A DNA stretch of 36,574 bases from Catenulispora rubra (GTDB taxonomy: Bacteria; Actinomycetota; Actinomycetes; Streptomycetales; Catenulisporaceae), in contig NZ_JAACYW010000095.1 of the NCBI RefSeq assembly GCF_015356825.1, positions 1 to 36,574 of the forward strand. The letters run 5' to 3'. Positions within the stretch are counted from its first letter, which is position 1; each line of letters begins with the position of its first letter. Made by a program: the position numbers and the translations under genes. The notes beneath the pieces were generated by a model. That model had not been told where the DNA came from and did no database searches. It saw only the letters and a list, made by a program, of their open reading frames with translations. This document shows, piece after piece, positions 19,001 through 25,000 of the stretch.

Positions 19001-22000
19001 GGGTGTCGATCGCCGCGATCAACGGCCCGAGCAGCGTCGTGGTCGCCGGCGACGTGGCAGCCCTGGACGAGTTGGCGGCGATCTGCGACGCCGACGGAGT
19101 TCGCTTCCGGCGCGTAGAGGTGGACTACGCCTCGCACTCGCCGCACGTCGAGCAGATCCGGGAACGGCTCGGACACGTCCTGGCCGGGATCACGCCGCGC
19201 CGTTCGACGACGCCGTTCTACTCCTCGGCGACCGGCGGCCTGCTCGACACCGCCGAGCTCGGCCCGGAGTACTGGTATCGCAGCCTCCGCGAGCGCGTGC
19301 GGTTCCAGGACGCGGTGAGCGCGCTGCTGGCCGACGGCCACGACCTGTTCATCGAGACGAGCCCGCACCCGGTGCTCACCCCGGCCGTCGAGGAGACGAT
19401 CGAGCAGACCGGCAGCAATGCCAGAGCGCTGGGCACGCTGCGCCGCAACGATGGCGGCACCGGACGCCTCCTGACCTCCCTGGCCGAGGCCTACACCCGG
19501 GGCGCCGACGTGGACTGGCAGCCGGCCTTCGCGCCGGACACCGCCGAGGCCACCGCGATCCCGGACATCGCAGGCCACGAACTCGACGCCTGGCGGTACC
19601 GCATCGCCTGGCGGCCCGTTGACGGTCTCGCCGCTGGAAGCGCCGCCGCCGCGCCGACTGGGCCGACTGGGCCGATCGCGCCGACTGGGCTGACCGGAAC
19701 CTGGCTGATCCTGGCGCCCGACAACGGCCCGGGAGCCGCCGCCGCATCCGACGTGTGCGCGGCGCTTGTCGCGAGGCACGTGGACGCGAAGCTACTTGCC
19801 CTCGATCCGACCTGCCACGGCCGGGAGCACATCGCCGACCTGCTTCGGAACGCGACTGCCACAGCGGCCGCCGGAGTGCTCTCCCTGCTGGCGCTGGACG
19901 AGCGTCCGCATCAAGAGTTCCCGGACGCCCCGGCCGGCACGGCGGCCACCCTGGCCCTGATCCAGGCCCTCGGCGACCTCGAAGCCGACATCCCGATGTG
20001 GTTGGCGACCGCCGGCGCCGTGGCCGTGGCCGACAGTGATCCGGCGTCGCCGACGCAGGCCCAGGTCTGGGGTATGGGACGAGTGGCGGGGTTGGAGTCC
20101 CCGCAGCGTTGGGGCGGCCTGATCGACCTGCCGGGCGCGCTCGGCGCGGAGGCCCTGGAGCAGCTGTGCGCGGTGCTCGGCGGCGCCCTGGGCGACGAGG
20201 ACCAAGTGGCGATCAGGGACGGCGCCGTGCACGTGCGCCGACTGGTCCGCGACCCGGTGACCGACGTCCCGGCCGCGCGGAGCTGGCAGCCCGGCGGCAG
20301 CACTCTGATCACCGGCGGTACCGGACGGCTCGGCCGCCGGCTCGCCCGGTGGCTGGCGTCGCGGGGCGCCGGACACCTCATCCTGGTCGGCCGCCGCGGT
20401 CCGGACGCGCCGGGCGCGCGCGAGCTCGAGGCCGAACTGGTGCGCGCCGGAGGGGCAGTGACGTTCGCGGCCTGCGACGTCGCGGACCGCGATGCCATGG
20501 CGGATGTCCTGCGCGAAGCGCGGGTCGCAGGGAGGCCGGTGCGCAGCGTCATCCACACGGCCGTGTCCCCTGAGCGCGACCCGCTGTCGACGACCACGAC
20601 AGCCCAACTCGCCAATGCGCTCCATGCCAAGGTCACCGGCGCGCAGGTCCTCGACGACCTGCTCGGCCCGGACGCCGAAGACACCGTCGACGCCTTCGTC
20701 CTGTACTCCTCCGTCGCAGGCGTCTGGGGTGCGGGCGACCACGGCGTCTTCGCCGCCGCCGACGCACACCTGGAGGCCCTGGCCACCCAGCGCCGCGCGC
20801 GCGGCCTGGCCGGAACCTCCGTCGCGTGGGGTGTCTGGAACCCGTTCGGGGAACAGGACGACGATCCGGAACTGCTGGCGATGCTCGCCGGCCAGTCGCA
20901 ACGTCAGGGCCTGCCGCTGCTGGATCCGGAGCAGGCGCTGCGCTCCCTGCAGCGGGTGCTCGACCAGGACGAGACCTCTGTCGTGGTCGGCGACGTGGAA
21001 TGGGACCGGTTCGCGTCGCTGTTCACCTCGATCCGTCCGCAGCCGTTGTTCGATGACATCCCCGAAGCCCGGGCAGCGGCAGGCGGCGACGGCGTGGACG
21101 GGGCGACCGCGCTGGGCCGGCTGCTGTCCGGAGTGACCGAGTCCGAACGCGAATGGGCGGTCCTGGACGTGGTCCGGACCGAGGCCGCAGCCGTCCTGGG
21201 CTACGACCGCGCCTCGGACGTGGACCCGGACCGGCCCTTCACCGACATGGGCTCGGACTCCGTGACCGCGGTCGAGTTCCGTACCCGGCTGAACGCGGCC
21301 ACCGGCATGCACCTCCCGGCGTCCATCGCCTTCGACTACCCCACCGCGACCGCCGTCGCCGAGCACCTGCTGGAGCTGGTCCTCGGCGAGTTGGCCGGTC
21401 CGGCGGCCGACACCAACGACGGCGGTATCGGATTCGTCGCCGACGACGGTGAGCCGATCGCGATCGTCGGCATGGCCTGCCGGTACCCCGGCGGCGTGGA
21501 GTCGCCGGACGAGCTGTGGCGGCTGCTCGTCGAGGGCCGCGACGCCATCGGCGGCCTGCCGGAGAACCGGGAATGGGACCTGGCCGAGCTGTTCGACGCC
21601 GATCCCGACCGCTCGGGGACGGCCTACGTTCGCGAGGGCGGATTCCTGGAGGACATAGCCGACTTCGACGCGCAGTTCTTCGCTATCTCCCCGCGTGAAG
21701 CCCTGGCCATGGACCCCCGGCAGCGGCTGCTGCTGGAGACCTGCTGGGAGCTGTTCGAGAACGCGGGCATCGCCGCACCGAGCCTGAAGGGCAGCCGTAC
21801 CGGCGTCTACATCGGCGGCAACCCCACGGACTACGCGTCGGCGGCGATCCAGGTGCCGGACTGGGCCGAGGGCTACGCCGCGACCGGCACCACCGGCAGC
21901 GTGATGTCCGGGCGGCTGTCCTACGTGTTCGGACTGGAAGGCCCGGCCCTGACCCTCGACGCCGCCTGTTCCTCCTCTCTGGTCGCGCTGCACCTGGCCT

Positions 22001-25000
22001 CCCAGGCGCTGCGCTCGGGCGAGTGCACGATGGCCGTGGCCGGCGGCGCGGCGGTGATGGCCAGCCCGAAGGAGCTGACCGAGTTCAGCCGGCTCGGCGC
22101 GCTGGCGCCGGACGGACGCTGCAAGGCGTTCGCCGACGCCGCCGACGGCATGGCGCTGGCCGAGGGCGTCGGGCTGTTCCTCGTCGAGCGGCTGTCCGAC
22201 GCGCGGCGCAACGGCCACTACGTGCACGCCGTGATCCGCGGCTCCGCGGTCAACCAGGACGGCGCGTCGAACGGACTGACCGCGCCGAACGGCCCGTCGC
22301 AGCGTCGGGTGATCCAGGCCGCGCTGGCGCGCGCCGGCGTCACCGCGTCCGAGGTGGACGTGGTGGAGGCGCACGGCACCGGCACCTCGCTCGGCGACCC
22401 GATCGAGGCGCAGGCCCTGCTGGAGACCTACGGCCAGGGCCGGGATGCGAACCGGCCGGTGCTGCTGGGGTCGATCAAGTCGAACATCGGCCACACCCAG
22501 GCCGCCGCGGGCGCGGCTGGCGTGATGAAGCTCGTGCTCTCGATGCAGCACGGCCTGGTGCCCGCGACCCTGCACGTGGACGCGCCGAGCGCCCACGTCG
22601 ACTGGTCCTCGGGCGCGGTGCGGCTGGCGGTCGAGCAGCAGCAGTGGCCTGAGACGGGTCGTCCGCGCCGGGCTGGCGTGTCCGCGTTCGGGATGAGCGG
22701 CACCAATACCCACATCATTCTCGAACAGGCACCGGCGCTGGAAGAGATGCCGGTGCGAGAGCCCGAGGCCCCGACCGCTCCGATTCCTTGGCCGATTTCG
22801 GCAGCCACCTCGGAATCGCTGCGTCGGCAGGCCGTCAAGCTGCGCCGGTTGGTTGCGGACGAGACTGCGGACTCCGCAGCGTCGCCGCGCGACATCGGTT
22901 GGAGCCTGGCCTCCAGCCGGGCCGCGCTTCAGCATCGCGCGGTCGTCCTCGGGGCCGACCGGGACGACTACGACAGCCTGCTGACCGCGCTCGCCGACGG
23001 CGAGCCGGACGCGGCACTGGTCAGCGGCACCGCGCGGAACAAGCCGCGCATCGCTTTCGTCTTCCCCGGCCAGGGCAGTCAGTGGTCTGGTATGGCCGCC
23101 GAACTGCTTGACGCGAGCCCGGAGTTCGCTGAGTCCATCCGCGAATGCGAGCAGGCCCTGGCGCCTTACACCGACTGGTCGCTGACCGACGTGCTGCGCC
23201 GGGTCGACGGCGCGCCCGGCTTCGAGCGGGTCGATGTCGTGCAGCCCGCGCTGTTCGCGGTGATGGTCTCGCTGGCCCGGCTGTGGCAGCACTACGGAGT
23301 CAGCCCGGCGGCGGTCGTCGGTCACTCGCAGGGCGAGATCGCGGCCGCTCACGTGGCCGGCGCGCTGTCGCTGGAGGACGCCGCCAAGATCGTGGCCCTG
23401 CGGGCCCAGGCGATCACCCGCCTGACCGGTTCGGCCGGCATGGCGTCGCTGCACGCTGACGAGCAGCAGGTCACCACACTCCTGACCCCGTGGCGCGAGC
23501 GTGTCACGATCGCGACCGTCAACAGCCCGACGCAGGTCGTCGTCGCCGGCGACACCGCCGCGCTGGACGAGCTGACCGACGAGTGCGAGCGGCGCGGCAT
23601 CCGCATCCGCCGCATCGAGGTCAGCTACGCCTCGCACTCGCCGCAGGTCGAGCCGATGCACGAGGACCTGCTGAAGCAGCTCGCTGACATCACGCCGCAG
23701 CGCTCGCGGATCCCGTTCTACTCCGCGGTGACCGGGGAGCCGATCGACACCACGGGGCTCGACGCGGAGTACTGGTTCCGCAACCTGCGCGAGCCGGTGC
23801 TGTTCACGCACGCCACCCGCAAGCTGCTCGACAACGGCTTCACCACCTTCATCGAGGCGAGCCCGCACTCCGTGCTGACCTCCGCGGTGACCGAGACCGC
23901 CATGGCGGTGGAGGGCCTGGCCGAGCCGTTGACGGTGGGCTCGCTGCGGCGTGACGACGGCGGCCTGGCCCGCTTCGTCGCCTCGCTGGCGCAGGCCTGG
24001 GTGAACGGCGTGGACCTGGACTGGGCCAAGCTGATCCCCGGCGGTGAGCAGGTCCCGCTCCCCACCTACGCCTTCGACCGGCAGCGGTTCTGGCGCGGCC
24101 AGGCGCCCACCGCCGCGGACCCGGCGGCGCTCGGCGTGCAGGCCTCGACCCATCCGCTGCTCGGTGCGGCGGTGGAGCTCGCCGACAGCGACAGCCTGGT
24201 GCTCACCGGACGGCTGTCCGCCGGCACCCGGCCCTGGCTGGCCGACCACGGGGTCACCGGGGCGCGGCTGCTGCCCGCGACCGGGTTCGCCGAACTGGCC
24301 CTGCGGGCCGGCAGCCAGGCCCGGCACCCCCGGGTCGAGGAGCTGACGCTGGAGGCGCCGCTGTTCCTCAGCGACGCCGAGGCGGTGAGCATCCAGCTGA
24401 TTGTCGGCCCGCCGAGCGATCCGGGACGCCGTCCGCTGGCCGTCTACACCCGGCCCGAGGCCGGGGACGGCGAGCCCGGCGGCTGGACGCGGCACGCCTC
24501 GGCGGTCCTGACCACCGACAGCCTTCCCGCCCCGGCCCGGACCAGCGAATGGCCCCCGGCCGGAGCCGAGCCGGTGTTGCAGGACCCTGACGCCTTCTAC
24601 ACGAAGGCCGAGACCGAAGGCGGGTACGTCTACGGGCCCTCGTTCCGCGGCCTGCGCCAGGCCTGGCAGCACGGCAACGACGTGTACGCCGAGGTGTCGC
24701 TGCCCGCCGGGGTCCGCGACGAGGCGGACCGCTACGGCGTGCACCCCGCGCTGCTCGACGCGGCGTTCCAGGCGATGATGCTCGCCCCGGCGATGGGACA
24801 GGCCGAGGGCGCGGGTGCGGGCAAGATGGTCCGGCTGCCGTTCAGCCTGACCGGCGTGTCGCTGTTCGCCCCTGGCGCGCGCGACCTGCGGGCGCGGATC
24901 TCGCCGATCGGCCCGGACACCGTGTCGATCACCGCGACGGACGAGAACGGCGACCCGGTCCTGGTGATCGAGCGCCTGGTCAGCCGCCAGGTGCCGGCCG

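Noticed and set aside
13030..19779. Very long minus-strand open frame opposite the main PKS
   Set aside because: It is the antisense shadow of the PKS codons in GC-rich DNA, rich in Arg, Gly and His, with no domain. The same applies to 19792-25155 and 25327-27894 on the minus strand and 1442-3700 on the plus strand.
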